A stretch of DNA of 64,000 bases from Nitrospirota bacterium (GCA_016212095.1 JACRHH010000004.1:1-64000), one strand, 5' to 3'; counted from the first letter of the stretch, positions 1 to 8,254 are shown. The notes: generated from the sequence alone by a model not told the origin. Numbers and translations: made by a program.

Positions 1-177
1 AAGCACGGCGTTCGCTCCGCCGAAACCAAACGAGTTCGACAGCGCAATACGCGATTCAGGAACCGGCAAAAGCTCCTCCACGATATTGAGCGCGCAGTCC
101 GGATCGGCGTGCCGGTGATTGAGCGTGGGCGGAATCACCCCAGGCAACAGCCGGAATCTTTTTATGCGGTTAAGAAA
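1..177 (-). pseudogene. 3' fragment of beta-ketoacyl-ACP synthase II (fabF-like)
   Basis: Read on the minus strand, this open frame runs off the left edge. It encodes a typical C-terminal stretch of FabF-type condensing enzymes: a GVIPPTLN motif, an ADPDC stretch, and the glycine-rich LSNSFGFGGANAVL end that forms part of the active-site wall. A stop codon at 178-180 lies directly upstream in frame, and nothing resembling the remaining 330 or so residues (with the catalytic Cys and His) is seen in any frame before merR. I infer a 5'-truncated remnant, left by recombination or created by a misassembly. An intact gene is excluded within this window, but the true gene end lies outside it. Confidence 0.7.
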
Positions 178-250
178 TCACAGGCGGATGACTGAAGTCA
201 AGAGCTTTTTTCGAGCTTTTTTCGTGATTCACGGGAAACCAACCCTGCAA

Positions 251-607
251 TCATTTGCCAAGCCGCCGGATGATCGCCCGGAGTCCTTCCCTCACCCGCT
301 CGATGCGTTCTATCGCGGTAACAGGCGATTCTTTCTGGACAGATGCGGATTGTTCGCCGAGACGTCTGCGGACTCCGGCGATGGTGTACTTTTCCTGATA
401 AAGAAGCCTCTTTACAAGCAGTATCGTCTCGACGTCCTTGCGCAGATAAACGCGCTGACCGGAACGATTCTTGCGCGGTTTCAGGAACGGGAACTCGGTT
501 TCCCAGTAGCGCAGAACGTATGGCTCAACCTCGGCTATTCGGCTTACTTCGCCGATTTTATAGAAAAGTTTGTCTGGAACAGCTCTTTTGTCGGCAAGGG
601 CATTCAA
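251..607 (-). CDS. MerR-family transcriptional regulator
   Basis: This 118-residue protein has the MerR winged-helix signature near its N-terminus ([13 protein letters not shown], then [22 protein letters not shown] and YLRKDVE) followed by a short helical dimerisation segment. It has no cysteine-rich metal site and no long effector domain, so it belongs to the small MerR group commonly encoded beside ihfA. Its start overlaps the 3' end of ihfA by 4 bp, so the two are translationally coupled and probably co-transcribed. The ligand and target genes cannot be deduced. Confidence 0.88.
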   Translation of the reverse strand: MNALADKRAVPDKLFYKIGEVSRIAEVEPYVLRYWETEFPFLKPRKNRSGQRVYLRKDVETILLVKRLLYQEKYTIAGVRRRLGEQSASVQKESPVTAIERIERVREGLRAIIRRLGK

Positions 608-891
608 CTATCACCGCCGCTCTCAACCTGCGTCTTGAACTGAACGCTTGGTTTAAAAGTTACTACCCTCCTTGGCTCAATCTCGATTTCAACGCCTGTT
701 TTCGGATTACGGCCCCGTCGCGATCCCTTGTTGCGCACAGAGAATGTTCCAAATCCGGAAAGCTTGATCGAACCGCCCTGTGACAGAGATTCCTTGATGG
801 TTTCGAAAAGCACTTCCACCATGTCTGACGCCTCTTTTTTAGAGAGCCCGACCTTCTCGTAAATGTGGTTTACCAAGTCTGCTTTAGTCAT
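604..891 (-). CDS. ihfA: integration host factor alpha subunit
   Basis: This 95-residue HU/IHF-family protein begins [20 protein letters not shown] and carries the family signature [21 protein letters not shown] followed by the DNA-intercalating arm region. The length and the R-x-GRNPxT motif match IHF alpha better than HU. IHF bends DNA sharply and is the usual architectural partner of sigma-54 promoters, which fits the several such promoters in this window. It is the first gene of an ihfA-merR pair and overlaps merR by 4 bp. Confidence 0.93.
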   Translation of the reverse strand: MTKADLVNHIYEKVGLSKKEASDMVEVLFETIKESLSQGGSIKLSGFGTFSVRNKGSRRGRNPKTGVEIEIEPRRVVTFKPSVQFKTQVESGGDS

Positions 892-957
892 ATTTTTCGC
901 CTATAATACAAAGAGATATATGCCTTGTCAAGACAATTTCCTTCTTTTTGGTGCAGA

Positions 958-1974
958 CTACCATACACCCTGAATCCGAGTTTTGCAAGACGGACATTTT
1001 CCGCCGGATGCAAGATTGCTCCGAACCGAATACCCCCTGCGCTTTATAGCGATCGAACCGCAGGACGGACATAGGGTGTCCTCCCCTTCAACACCAGGAA
1101 CATTTCCGATATAGACATAGGCAAGCTCATTCCTGTAACCGATGGCGCGCGCGCGCATCAATGTTTCCACCGGAGTTGGCGAAATCGACATCATCTTCCA
1201 CGCAGGATGAAACCTCGACACATGCCACGGGATGCCTGTGTCAACAGACGCGATAAACCCGGCTATCGACTCGAACTCGGCGTCCGTGTCGTTCAGGCCG
1301 GGAATCACCAGCGTTGTAAGTTCAATCCAGACTCCAAGCGATTTCATAAGCTTGATGGTGTCGAGCACAGGCTGAAGCCTGGCTCCGCAGACCTTCTTGT
1401 AATGCCCGTCAGAAAACGATTTAAGGTCTATGTTGTTTCCGTCCAGATACGGGGCGATCGCACGGGCCGCCGCCTCGGAAGTGAAACCGTTGCTCACGAA
1501 AATGTTTTTAAGCTTACGCTTTCGCGCGAGCTTTGCCGTTTCCAGCGCGAACTCGAAGAATATTGTCGGCTCGGTGTATGTGTATGAAATGCTGTTGCAT
1601 CCGGCGTTCAGAGCGGCTTTTACGACCTCATTGGGCGTGATCTCGTCGCCCGCGATCTCGCCGCCATGATCTTTCGGATATTGTGAGATCGTGTAGTTCT
1701 GGCAATGTCCGCACTTGAAGTTGCATCCGACCGATGCTATCGAAAACGATGTGGAGCCGGGCAGAAAATGAAACAGCGGCTTTTTCTCGACAGGATCGAC
1801 ATGCGCCGCCACGACGCGCCCGTAGTTCAGGCTAAAGAGTGTTCCGTCGCGGTTCTCGCGAACACCGCAGATGCCGCGCTTGCCCGGAAGAATAAGGCAG
1901 TGGTGAGCGCAGAGGCCGCACATGACCTTGCCCGCCTCGCGCCGCTCGAAAAACATCGCTTCCCTGTCTGCCAT
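958..1974 (-). CDS. amrS: AmmeMemoRadiSam-system radical SAM enzyme
   Basis: This 338-residue protein has a radical SAM cluster motif CNFKCGHC (Cx3Cx2C) near residue 88. An N-terminal cysteine-containing segment (CGLCAHHC, GICGVRENRDG) and the NYGRVVAAHVDPVEKKPLFHFLPGS stretch are diagnostic of the AmrS/PflA-like family. A C-terminal zinc-ribbon-like pair (CPSCGS and CPSCKT) follows. In this family the enzyme occurs with MEMO1 and AMMECR1 homologues, which are absent here. The gene stands alone on the minus strand between ihfA and a toxin-antitoxin pair. The substrate is not established, so the name denotes the family only. Confidence 0.88.
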   Translation of the reverse strand: MADREAMFFERREAGKVMCGLCAHHCLILPGKRGICGVRENRDGTLFSLNYGRVVAAHVDPVEKKPLFHFLPGSTSFSIASVGCNFKCGHCQNYTISQYPKDHGGEIAGDEITPNEVVKAALNAGCNSISYTYTEPTIFFEFALETAKLARKRKLKNIFVSNGFTSEAAARAIAPYLDGNNIDLKSFSDGHYKKVCGARLQPVLDTIKLMKSLGVWIELTTLVIPGLNDTDAEFESIAGFIASVDTGIPWHVSRFHPAWKMMSISPTPVETLMRARAIGYRNELAYVYIGNVPGVEGEDTLCPSCGSIAIKRRGYSVRSNLASGGKCPSCKTRIQGVW

Positions 1975-2120
1975 CTTCCCTGCCGGACACTCCCGAAATT
2001 TAATTGTCTGTTGTGACGTAACTGGCTGTAACTGAAAATAATTTTAGCAAATTTCAGATTCAGGTCAATAGAAGAAATTGCGGCAGTGCTCGCTCGTTTG
2101 AAAATCCTCCGGTTGGCCGG

Positions 2121-2486
2121 TCACTCAATTCCCTCAATTTCGCGTGGTTCCGTGAGCAACCTGACGCCATCCAGCACCTGACGAATGCGGCTTTTGGATA
2201 ATGTTCCCATAAGTTCGCTCAACTGGCTCTTGTCAACCGAGACAAGTTGCGAAACCACAACCACGCTCTGTTTCGGCAGATTGGCTTCGCCGGGTTCAAG
2301 CAACACATTCCCCGGCGCCATCGCACGCTTCAGGTTCGATGTCAGGGCGCAAACAAGCACTGTATTGATGCGGCTGCGATTAAAGACATTGTTTTGAATG
2401 ACTACATGCGGATGACGGTAGCCTGGCGCTGAACCGGTTGGCTCCTCAAGGTCAATCCAGTAAATGTCGCCCTGATTTATCACCAT
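2121..2486 (-). CDS. MazF/PemK-family endoribonuclease toxin
   Basis: The 121-residue product starts MVINQGDIYWIDLEEPTGSAPGYRHPHVVIQNN, the characteristic beta-strand and loop opening of MazF/PemK toxins. It continues with TVLVCALTSNLKRA and the VVVSQLVSVDKSQL segment. Family members cleave mRNA at short sequences. The start codon overlaps the end of the upstream antitoxin by 7 bp, the normal coupled order for this type II module. The pair sits between amrS and an ABC exporter on the same strand. Confidence 0.88.
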   Translation of the reverse strand: MVINQGDIYWIDLEEPTGSAPGYRHPHVVIQNNVFNRSRINTVLVCALTSNLKRAMAPGNVLLEPGEANLPKQSVVVVSQLVSVDKSQLSELMGTLSKSRIRQVLDGVRLLTEPREIEGIE

Positions 2487-2743
2487 GTGCCGTCCACAGC
2501 CTTGCGATGCATGCGGCTGAGCAAGCGCAAACGCTCTTTCTCGGATGAATCGGCGGCATCGGGCTCGTCGCTGTAGGCCTGATTGATTCTATCGAGCAAA
2601 AGCATGTTTTGATGCCGGTTTAGGTAATCCTCAAGCGCAAGCACGAACAGATGGCTGCGCGAAATGTTCATCTCGCGGGCCAGAGTATCGGCTTTATCGA
2701 AAAGAGACTGTTGCATGGAAATAGCTGTCTTGATGTTTGCCAT
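2480..2743 (-). CDS. ribbon-helix-helix antitoxin of the MazF-type module
   Basis: This 87-residue protein begins MANIKTAISMQQSLFDKADTLAREMNISRSHLFVLALEDYL, a ribbon-helix-helix DNA-binding domain. A charged, probably flexible C-terminus (SDEPDAADSSEKERLRLL) would cover the toxin. It lies directly upstream of the MazF-like toxin and overlaps it by 7 bp. A perfect 7-bp inverted repeat lies in its promoter, so autorepression is likely. The N-terminal domain is RHH rather than AbrB-like, so it is not a classical MazE. Confidence 0.85.
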   Translation of the reverse strand: MANIKTAISMQQSLFDKADTLAREMNISRSHLFVLALEDYLNRHQNMLLLDRINQAYSDEPDAADSSEKERLRLLSRMHRKAVDGTW

Positions 2744-2746
2744 AAT

Positions 2747-2777
2747 GTTATACCTCGCAAATTACTAAAAGTATAAC
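2747..2777 (-). promoter_or_regulatory. putative operator/promoter of the mazF-type operon
   Basis: GTTATAC and its exact reverse complement GTATAAC are separated by 17 bp just upstream of the antitoxin start. On the minus strand the arms contain TATACT- and TATAAC-like hexamers, so an RHH dimer bound here would cover the promoter. A GAGG ribosome-binding site follows before the ATG. Confidence 0.5.
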
Positions 2778-2792
2778 AGGCTGGATGACCGC

Positions 2793-3536
2793 TTACAACT
2801 CCAGCCGTTTGACCGAAAGCCCTCCGAGCGTGAAAAACAGCGCGGCGTAGAATGTCAGAATCAGCAACGATGTAACCGGCGCGCCGCCTCCGGCGGCTAT
2901 CGCCCGCAGCGAGAGCGAGGCGTGAGTAAGCGGATAGGCCATGATTATCGACGTGAACGGTTCCGGCAGATGAGTTGGCGAGAAAAACGTGCCGGAGAGA
3001 AAAGCCATGGGCAAAATTACCACGTTGCTGAAATTAGCCATGTCCTCGTGCGACTTGGTGATCATGGCGGCAAGCACGCCAAGCGAACCGAATGCAAACG
3101 TGGTGAGGAACAACACCGCCACAAACATGAGATTGAACCGGATTTCCACATGCAGGATTGACCCGAGCGCAACCAGCAGCAGCGCCGAGAACATGCCGCG
3201 CACGCATCCGGCAAGCACGCGTCCAAGCGCAATCGACCACGGGCTGACCGGCGACACCATGATCTCCTCTATGGTGCGGTAGTAGAGCTTGCTGATGTTC
3301 AGCGTTGTGGCAACGCCGTTAAAGCTGTTGTTCATGGCCGAAAGCGCGATTATGCCGGGAAGCACGAACTCCAGATACGAGCCGCCGCCCATGCGCATGT
3401 TTCCGCCAACGCCCCAGCCGAACGTTACCAGATAGAGAACCGGCATCACGAGGCTTCCGGTGAGGAACTTCCAGAATTTCTTTCTGATCGCCAGCATCTC
3501 GCGCCAGAATATGACGTAGAATCCGGGCGCGGTCAT
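2793..3536 (-). CDS. ABC-2 type transporter permease
   Basis: This 247-residue membrane protein opens MTAPGFYVIFWREMLAIRKKFWKF and has about six hydrophobic segments (for example LVMPVLYLVTFGWGVGG, LLVALGSIL, VVILPMAFLSGTFF). The EIMVSPVSPWSIALGRVLAG loop is characteristic of NodJ/DrrB-type permeases. I chose the ATG at 3536 because it overlaps the stop codon of the ATPase gene as ATGA; the longer reading frame upstream is not supported. The permease forms an exporter with the ATPase encoded upstream. The substrate is unknown; polysaccharide, lipid or drug export are all known in the family. Confidence 0.88.
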   Translation of the reverse strand: MTAPGFYVIFWREMLAIRKKFWKFLTGSLVMPVLYLVTFGWGVGGNMRMGGGSYLEFVLPGIIALSAMNNSFNGVATTLNISKLYYRTIEEIMVSPVSPWSIALGRVLAGCVRGMFSALLLVALGSILHVEIRFNLMFVAVLFLTTFAFGSLGVLAAMITKSHEDMANFSNVVILPMAFLSGTFFSPTHLPEPFTSIIMAYPLTHASLSLRAIAAGGGAPVTSLLILTFYAALFFTLGGLSVKRLEL

Positions 3537-4375
3537 TCGAACGCCTCGCCTGTCATATGAATGAATACATCTTCTAGCGTGGTGTGGCGAATGGTAACGT
3601 CCTCCTCCATGCCGGATGCAAACGAGACAGCATCGGCGCGGGTTGGAAAGAACGCCGGTCGGCATCCATCGAACTGCCTGCAAAGCACCGCGTACCTGCC
3701 TGTTTTTTCCTTGAGCGCCGCCGGAGGGCCGAGCGCTGCAAGCCGCCCCCTGTTCATGATGCCGACACGGTCGCAGAGGAAATCGGCTTCCTCAATGTAA
3801 TGCGTGGTGAGAAAAACCGTGATTCCACCTCGCTTTAGCTCAAGCACCATCTCCCACATTTTCCTTCGGATCTGCGGATCGAGGCCGACTGTCGGCTCAT
3901 CCAGAAACAGCACCTTCGGCCTGTGCATGATCGCCCGCGCGATAAGGAGCCGCCGCTTCATGCCGCCCGACAGTTTCGACACAAGCTCATTGCGCTTCTC
4001 GGCGATTCCGGCGAAATCGAGCAGTTCGTCTATTCTGGCTCTGCGCTCACGGGTAGGCATTCCGTGCAGCCGCCCGTGGAATTCGAGGTTTTCCTCAGCC
4101 GTAAGCTCGATTTCCAGATTCAGCCCCTGTGGCGCAAGTCCGATTATCTTCTTGACCGCTATCGGCGTTTTTTCAACATCCAGCCCGTTAATTTCGGCCA
4201 TGCCGCCGCTTATCGACGCCAGAGTGGTGAGCATCCGGATGGTTGTTGTCTTGCCCGCGCCGTTTGGCCCAAGCAGGCCGAATATTTCGCCGTCGGCAAT
4301 GGAAAGATTCAGCCGGTCAACAGCGGTTAACCTGTCGTATTGTTTGGTTAATCCATCAATTCTGATCATTGTCAC
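3533..4375 (-). CDS. ABC transporter ATP-binding protein (CcmA/NodI-like)
   Basis: This 280-residue ATPase carries Walker A GPNGAGKTT near residue 36, a Q-loop in GLAPQGLNLE, the signature LSGGMKRR, Walker B VLFLDEPT and the H-loop TTHYIEEAD. The C-terminal 60 residues form the small extra domain seen in NodI/DrrA-type ATPases. It overlaps the permease gene by 4 bp, so the two subunits are translationally coupled. No periplasmic adaptor or outer membrane gene is adjacent, so an inner-membrane exporter is the simplest reading. Confidence 0.92.
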   Translation of the reverse strand: MTMIRIDGLTKQYDRLTAVDRLNLSIADGEIFGLLGPNGAGKTTTIRMLTTLASISGGMAEINGLDVEKTPIAVKKIIGLAPQGLNLEIELTAEENLEFHGRLHGMPTRERRARIDELLDFAGIAEKRNELVSKLSGGMKRRLLIARAIMHRPKVLFLDEPTVGLDPQIRRKMWEMVLELKRGGITVFLTTHYIEEADFLCDRVGIMNRGRLAALGPPAALKEKTGRYAVLCRQFDGCRPAFFPTRADAVSFASGMEEDVTIRHTTLEDVFIHMTGEAFE

Positions 4376-4537
4376 ATATTAGCATACTGACGGTTTGCAG
4401 CCGTGCCTGAACATTGCCTGAACATTGCCACTGGCCCCGGCGCTGGTTAAGGAGGGGCGGGGTGGCATGGGTGAGCATTGATTATGCGTATTACTTGGTG
4501 TAAATTGTATACGTATTAAATATGCAGGAGGCCGCCA

Positions 4538-4786
4538 ATGAACAAGAAACTAACGCTTCTGCTCGACGAATCAGTCATCGAACAGGCAAAAACCTTTGCT
4601 GAACAGCACAAGGAATCTTTGTCGGGAATGGTCGAAAAGTATTTTAAATACCTTGTTTCCGGGAATCGGAATAAAGGGACAATAGCGAAAATTTCACCGG
4701 AAATTGCAGCTTTGACCGGGATAATTCACATTCCAGATGCGGTTGACATCAAGCAGGAATACCGCAAGCACCGGGCAGGCAAGTAA
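4538..4786 (+). CDS. DUF6364-type antitoxin
   Basis: This small 82-residue protein (MNKKLTLLLDESVIEQAKTFAEQH, then SLSGMVEKYFKYL) matches the ribbon-helix-helix-like DUF6364 family, whose members usually precede PIN toxins. A strong AGGAGG ribosome-binding site lies just before the ATG. Two nucleotides separate it from the PIN gene. The upstream 50 bp are AT-rich with a TATACGTATTA palindromic core, a candidate autoregulatory site. Confidence 0.75.
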   Translation: MNKKLTLLLDESVIEQAKTFAEQHKESLSGMVEKYFKYLVSGNRNKGTIAKISPEIAALTGIIHIPDAVDIKQEYRKHRAGK

Positions 4787-4788
4787 AC

Positions 4789-5217
4789 ATGAACGGCATT
4801 TTTATAGATTCCGACATATTTATAGATTTACTGGCAAAGCGGCAGCATCATATTGAAGCAGGCGAGTTGCTGATGATGATACAGGAACAAAAAGTCAAGG
4901 CATACACCACGCCGATAGTTCTTGCAAATGTCGATTACATAATCACGAAGTTCGCAAACAAGGCGGTATCAAGGAGGGCGATTAAATCGCTCCGAAAATA
5001 TGTTTCGGTGCTTACCATGGATCAGACAATAGTGGATTCAGCGCTTGAATCGGAATTTATCGACTTTGAAGATGCGATGCAATACTATTCGGCTGAAAAA
5101 CAACAGATGGATTTCATCGTGACAAGAAACAAAAAGGATTACAGGAAGGGCGATCTCAAGGTTGTAACCGCGCGCGAGTTCGTCGATATGTATTCGGCAA
5201 GGGGGAAAGATGCGTAG
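4789..5217 (+). CDS. PIN-domain ribonuclease toxin (VapC-like)
   Basis: The 142-residue product has the PIN-domain pattern of spaced acidic residues. These are IDSDIFIDLL at the N-terminus, a central Glu/Asp pair in ESEFIDFEDAMQYY, and the late DFIVTRNKKDY motif. PIN toxins are Mg-dependent RNases. It follows its DUF6364 partner by 2 bp on the plus strand. Its stop codon lies inside a perfect 26-bp palindrome (5215-5240), so the extreme C-terminus (SARGKDA) may have been altered by insertion of that repeat. Confidence 0.85.
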   Translation: MNGIFIDSDIFIDLLAKRQHHIEAGELLMMIQEQKVKAYTTPIVLANVDYIITKFANKAVSRRAIKSLRKYVSVLTMDQTIVDSALESEFIDFEDAMQYYSAEKQQMDFIVTRNKKDYRKGDLKVVTAREFVDMYSARGKDA

Positions 5218-5240
5218 GTGCGGTTTGCAAACCGCACCTA
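5215..5240. repeat. perfect 26-bp palindrome (REP-like), possible bidirectional terminator
   Basis: TAGGTGCGGTTTG is followed immediately by its exact reverse complement. It lies between two converging genes, supplies the stop codon of the PIN toxin, and resembles the palindrome at 18923-18946 (GGGCGGTTCGCGAACCGCCC core). A transcript would form a strong hairpin, but there is no T-tract. Confidence 0.7.
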
Positions 5241-5255
5241 CCGCATAATCATTAC

Positions 5256-5825
5256 TTACATCGACTTATGACATGCGCCGCAGTTGTCGGCATTGAACGC
5301 GGTCTTGCCGTTGTGGCATTTGCCGCAGTCCTTGCCGCTATTGATTCGATCCATCGTGATTTTGTCCACGTTGGCCTTCATCCGAAACAGGCCGCTTCTG
5401 CCGTGGCATTCGCCGCACTTGAACATTGCCGCGTGTCCCTCGTGGTTAAACGTCGCAGGCATTGCGGTAAGTTTCATGTCGATGACCTTCAGGTTATGGC
5501 ACGCCTTGCACGTTTCAGGATTCAGCGTGATGCTCTGATGCGCCTTGATGAGATGGCACTGGTTGCAGTGCAGGCCCATCTGCTTGTGTGTGTCGTGCGG
5601 GAAGCCGCCCGGCTGGCCGAAACCGGCGTGGCATCCGAAACATGGAATGCCCATGCCCTTAACAGGCGAGGCCGGTTCATCAGCCGCCTTCGCAGCCGCA
5701 GCCTTCGGGGGCGATGCATGGCCGCCGCTTGCCTCGCCGTTGGTGAGAGCGCATGAAGCGGTCATGAGGGCAAGGGCAAGCGCCGCCAGAATGCCGATTA
5801 TTGGTGTAATCGAGCGCCGGAACAC
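5256..5825 (-). CDS. six-haem c-type cytochrome, probable lipoprotein
   Basis: The 189-residue protein has a signal peptide ending in MTASC, an imperfect lipobox, which suggests a lipid-anchored periplasmic protein. Six CXXCH motifs follow (CFGCH, CNQCH, CKACH, CGECH, CGKCH, CGACH). Extra histidines (PHDTHKQ, FNHEGH) could act as distal ligands, as in cytochrome c7/c3-type folds. It is the last gene after a cytochrome b and a 7-haem cytochrome on the minus strand, only 3 bp from the former. I infer that it accepts electrons from that membrane module. The terminal acceptor is unknown. Confidence 0.88.
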   Translation of the reverse strand: MFRRSITPIIGILAALALALMTASCALTNGEASGGHASPPKAAAAKAADEPASPVKGMGIPCFGCHAGFGQPGGFPHDTHKQMGLHCNQCHLIKAHQSITLNPETCKACHNLKVIDMKLTAMPATFNHEGHAAMFKCGECHGRSGLFRMKANVDKITMDRINSGKDCGKCHNGKTAFNADNCGACHKSM

Positions 5826-5828
5826 TAT

Positions 5829-6575
5829 CTACACCTCTTTCTTTTCCGGCTTGCCTTCGCCGAAATGCAGGTCGTACTCAAGCGGATGCCTGTGCTTCAA
5901 CTCGGCGGTGGAAATCTTGCCGGTTATCCAAACCCAGCTCATCGGGAAGATCTCCGGCTTCAGATGCTCGTTGTAGAAGTGCCAGAAGAGTATGAACACA
6001 ATGGCAAGCAGCGCTTCATCGGAGTGCATTATGCCGAGCAACTGCCAGATCCAGCCGCTTGTGGATTCCGGGAACAGGCCGGAAACCAGTATCGGAAACG
6101 CAAGCGCAAACCCGGAAAAACCGATTATGAACATGCCCCAGAACACCGCCCAGTAGTCGAACTTCTGCGCGTAGCTGAATTTCGCAAACTGCGGCTTTTT
6201 CCTTGTGAATCCGAGGAAGTACATGAAGTTCTGCACCACGTCCACAATATCCTTCGGAAGCGGTATGAGCGTGGTTTCCTTGCGGAACTTGAGCTTGCCC
6301 TGCGCCGTAAGGTAGATCAGGTAGCCGACATGGAATATGAAATCCAGAAGCATGGTCACTCCGGCAACCCGGTGAATAATTCCTGCGGTTTCGGCTCCGC
6401 CCCAAATTCGTATCCACCAGCTCGACACCTCGACGTGGGCATATTTCAACCCCCAGCCTGTGAAAGACAGGATCAGGAAAGTGGTGAACATCAGCACATG
6501 CTGAATCCTGAATATCAGGTCGAACCGCTCGATCTCAGCCGGGACATCCTTAGGCACACTCATTGTATGACTCAT
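5829..6575 (-). CDS. membrane cytochrome b (formate dehydrogenase gamma/Ni-Fe hydrogenase type)
   Basis: This 248-residue integral membrane protein of the di-haem cytochrome b superfamily has hydrophobic segments with conserved histidines (FRIQHVLMFTTFLILSFTGW, IIHRVAGVTMLLDFIFHVGYL, AIVFILFWHFYNEH). I placed the start at the ATG at 6575, preceded by a GAGGAG ribosome-binding site. It overlaps the 7-haem cytochrome by 26 bp and is 3 bp from the 6-haem lipoprotein. The set resembles quinone-reactive b/c modules such as the Cbc complexes of Geobacter. The direction of electron flow cannot be told. Confidence 0.87.
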   Translation of the reverse strand: MSHTMSVPKDVPAEIERFDLIFRIQHVLMFTTFLILSFTGWGLKYAHVEVSSWWIRIWGGAETAGIIHRVAGVTMLLDFIFHVGYLIYLTAQGKLKFRKETTLIPLPKDIVDVVQNFMYFLGFTRKKPQFAKFSYAQKFDYWAVFWGMFIIGFSGFALAFPILVSGLFPESTSGWIWQLLGIMHSDEALLAIVFILFWHFYNEHLKPEIFPMSWVWITGKISTAELKHRHPLEYDLHFGEGKPEKKEV

Positions 6576-7527
6576 TTTTGGTCTCCTCCTCTTCCTCTTT
6601 CTTCCTGAAAACCACGTCGCGGATGTCGGAATATGCCTCAAGCAGCACATGGGCTATCGTAAACGCGATGGTTCCCATCGTGAGAACGATCAGGCCAAGC
6701 TCTGCGTAATGCGGAATCGGCCCGGCGGGCTTGTGCGTTATCGCGCCCACGAATGTTGCGTTCGCGCCCTTGTGGCAGTTGCCGCATGTTTTTGTCTTGT
6801 TGATGGTTCCGAAGACCGGCGACGCCGGATCGCTTTTGGACTTGATGTCGTGATAACCGTGGCAGTTCACGCAGGTTGGAGCCTTGGTATGGCCCAGCGT
6901 GTACTTCTTGCCGTGAAAGCTTTCGTTGTAGCTTTCCATGATATTCGCCTCGTGGCCGTATTTCGCCGCCAGCTTCTCGTCGGCATGGCAGTTTGCGCAG
7001 GTGGCAACCACATGTTTCCGGTTAACCGGCGAATTCTCGTCGGTTGATTTCACGATGCCGTGAGGCCCGCCGTGACAGTCGAGGCATAGCGCCCCGTCGG
7101 CTGCTCCCTTTTCAGCGATGTTTTTGCCGTGAACGCTCGTCATCACGCTCTGGTAGACATCGGAATGGCATGTGGAACATGCGCTGTAGGCAACAGGATC
7201 GACCTTCGCCTTTTTAGCTATGGTCGATGACAGCTTCTTAAGATCGTCCGCAACCGCCTGATCCGGCGCAGTGTGCGGATTTTCCGTGAACGCCTGATGG
7301 CACTCCGTGCAGGCCATTGAGCCATGCACCGAAGCCTGGAATAAATTGGAATTGATCCTGAGTTCAATCTCAGCGCCCGACGCCGTTGTTGCCTTGCCGC
7401 TCATCGCGTTGTGGCAAAGCAGGCAACTTGTGGCGTTTGCGGACGCAGTGCCGCTGCCGGTCATGCCGGGCAGGGCAATAAGCGCGAATGCCGTTAAAGC
7501 CGTTGCCAGTCTCCTCGTTTTTTTCAT
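6550..7527 (-). CDS. seven-haem c-type cytochrome with C-terminal membrane anchor
   Basis: The 325-residue protein begins with a cleavable signal peptide (MKKTRRLATALTAFALIALPG). It has seven CXXCH motifs: CLLCH, CTECH, CSTCH, CLDCH, CANCH, CVNCH and CGNCH. A single transmembrane helix near residues 278-298 (LGLIVLTMGTIAFTIAHVLL) is followed by a charged cytoplasmic tail rich in Lys and Glu. This fits a periplasmic haem domain tethered to the inner membrane beside the cytochrome b it overlaps. The long haem spacings and paired extra His residues (HGGPHG, HGYH) resemble the cytochrome c552/NapC-associated family. Confidence 0.88.
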   Translation of the reverse strand: MKKTRRLATALTAFALIALPGMTGSGTASANATSCLLCHNAMSGKATTASGAEIELRINSNLFQASVHGSMACTECHQAFTENPHTAPDQAVADDLKKLSSTIAKKAKVDPVAYSACSTCHSDVYQSVMTSVHGKNIAEKGAADGALCLDCHGGPHGIVKSTDENSPVNRKHVVATCANCHADEKLAAKYGHEANIMESYNESFHGKKYTLGHTKAPTCVNCHGYHDIKSKSDPASPVFGTINKTKTCGNCHKGANATFVGAITHKPAGPIPHYAELGLIVLTMGTIAFTIAHVLLEAYSDIRDVVFRKKEEEEETKNESYNECA

Positions 7528-7546
7528 AGGGCCTCCTGCCGACCTC

Positions 7547-7888
7547 CTACTTTTTTGCAGCAGCCTGAGCCGCCTTTTCAGGCGCGGGCCTCAGTGCTTC
7601 CGATACCGTATCCGTGATCCATGCCAATGTTGTTCCGAGCACCGAGCCCACAACCACGCTGACAGCCGACACGCAGACCAAACCCATTATGACGCCGACC
7701 ACCAGAAACATCCTGACGATTATGCCCGGATCAACCGGCCCTCCGCTTAGATGCGTCAGAAGAATCAGCATTCCGGCGCTTCCAAAATGAAACGCGGGAA
7801 CAATTCCGAATGCAAGAAAGATGATTCCCCCGATTGCAGCGCCGATGTTCCGGCCTGTCCTTAAAGCGTTAACCCTTTCGTCCGTCAT
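7547..7888 (-). CDS. small membrane protein A of a three-member paralogous family
   Basis: I do not recognise a named family. The 113-residue protein has about three hydrophobic helices and a GGPVDPGIIVRMFLVVGVIMG core. The same core order (G, xPV, GI, R-(M/L)-(F/I)-V) appears in the products at 7934-8254 and 8393-8965, so these are paralogues. It lies 19 bp upstream of the 7-haem cytochrome on the same strand and is probably co-transcribed with it. A membrane role supporting the cytochrome module is inferred from context only. Confidence 0.75.
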   Translation of the reverse strand: MTDERVNALRTGRNIGAAIGGIIFLAFGIVPAFHFGSAGMLILLTHLSGGPVDPGIIVRMFLVVGVIMGLVCVSAVSVVVGSVLGTTLAWITDTVSEALRPAPEKAAQAAAKK

Positions 7889-7933
7889 GATTAAGTCCCT
7901 CCTTCCAGGATTTTGCTTGAACCGATCAAACGA

Positions 7934-8254
7934 TCAGTGTTTTTCAGCCTTCACGGCATCCTTCAACGCGGCTGCCCGCGCCGCGTCCACAATGTAACCC
8001 GCCGCCCATCCAAGCGTTGCGCCCGCAACGGTGAAGAGCAGCCCAGTCACCATGACGCCGACAAGCATCGATACCGCAACGATCATTCGTGCCGCTATGC
8101 CGTCGTCAACAGGATAACCAAGCAGGGTTCCGGCGATGCTCAAGCCCATCACGCCACCAAGAAACGAGCCGCGCAACAATCCGAACACCGCAAACAGCAG
8201 AAGCCCTGCCCCAGCGCCTGAGTACATCAGTTTTCCTCTCATTGTTCCCTTCAT
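7934..8254 (-). CDS. small membrane protein B of the same paralogous family
   Basis: This 106-residue hydrophobic protein has three predicted helices and the core GAGAGLLLFAVFGLLRGSF, GGVMGLSIAGTLLG, then PVDDGIAARMIVAVSMLVG. It is clearly related to the N-terminal half of the PilZ-tailed protein encoded upstream (GAGAGLTAFFLFGF, SFLGGIMGINLAG). I chose the ATG at 8254, which has an AGGAACC ribosome-binding site, over longer readings. A sigma-54-type promoter lies 40-55 bp upstream. Its function is unknown. Confidence 0.78.
   Translation of the reverse strand: MKGTMRGKLMYSGAGAGLLLFAVFGLLRGSFLGGVMGLSIAGTLLGYPVDDGIAARMIVAVSMLVGVMVTGLLFTVAGATLGWAAGYIVDAARAAALKDAVKAEKH

Noticed and set aside
180-250. 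tRNA gene downstream of merR-ihfA, as seen in some genomes
   Set aside because: No cloverleaf, T-loop GTTCRA or CCA end could be found on either strand.
884-1072. A 62-codon frame between ihfA and amrS
   Set aside because: It overlaps the C-terminal zinc-ribbon coding region of amrS in another frame and has no ribosome-binding site or family match.
2793-3683. Long N-terminal extension of the ABC-2 permease
   Set aside because: The first 49 codons overlap the ATPase gene in another frame and are not membrane-like. The ATG at 3536 forms an ATGA overlap with the ATPase stop.
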